From DASZVN01 sp035547055 (GTDB lineage Bacteria; Pseudomonadota; Alphaproteobacteria; Rhizobiales; Methylopilaceae), in assembly GCA_035547055.1 (NCBI GenBank), contig DASZVN010000206.1:1-6362 (forward strand): a stretch of 6,362 nucleotides of DNA. Direction: 5' to 3'. The first letter of the stretch is position 1. Every line of letters begins with the position of its first letter. Positions 6,297-6,362 of this stretch are shown piece by piece. The translations under genes were made by a program, and so were the position numbers. The notes under the pieces were generated by a model, which had not been told where the DNA came from, searched no databases, and worked only from the letters and a program-made list of their open reading frames with translations.

Positions 6297-6362
6297 TTTT
6301 GCGGCGGCGCTCGTCGTGCCGTGCCAGCTTGTCGATGCTGGAGGCCGACGATAACCGCCGGC

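Overview
The window looks like a piece of a high-GC proteobacterial chromosome, most likely an alphaproteobacterium. This is inferred from base composition that looks clearly GC-rich by eye, strongly G/C-biased third codon positions, AGGAGG-type ribosome binding sites, and gene types common in Rhizobiales and Rhodospirillales. No species can be named from the sequence alone.

All supported genes lie on the minus strand and read right to left as one compact operon. A short leader (6212-6362) carries a candidate sigma70-type promoter overlapped by nested inverted repeats that could be an operator. The gene order is: a stand-alone MetE C-terminal-domain (cobalamin-independent methionine synthase-like) zinc protein with a TTG start (5006-6211); a periplasmic type I substrate-binding protein with a twin-arginine signal (3835-5025); a LivH-type permease (2961-3818); a LivM permease fused to a LivG ATPase (1168-2961); a LivF ATPase with a GTG start (465-1187); and the N-terminal 150 residues of a class C beta-lactamase-like serine hydrolase that runs off the left edge (1-450). 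Junctions are overlaps of 20, 1 and 20 bases or gaps of 16 and 14 bases, so co-transcription and partial translational coupling are very likely.

The transporter is a complete hydrophobic amino acid uptake (HAAT/Liv) ABC system: binding protein, two permease domains and two ATPase domains, encoded by four genes because LivM and LivG are fused. With a zinc thiol-methyltransferase-fold enzyme at the front and a serine hydrolase at the end, the operon reads as an uptake-and-processing module for one small molecule. The MetE-like protein keeps the zinc ligands and the positions equivalent to those that bind homocysteine in MetE, so a homocysteine- or thiol-related reaction is plausible, but the actual substrate is unknown.

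The points most worth a second look are the unusual LivG signature motif (LQHSE in place of LSGGQ), which should fall in the same composite ATP site as the LivF copy with Gln in place of the H-loop His; the MetE-like enzyme inside a transport operon; and the promoter with overlapping dyads. No RNA gene, mobile element, CRISPR array or terminator was seen.
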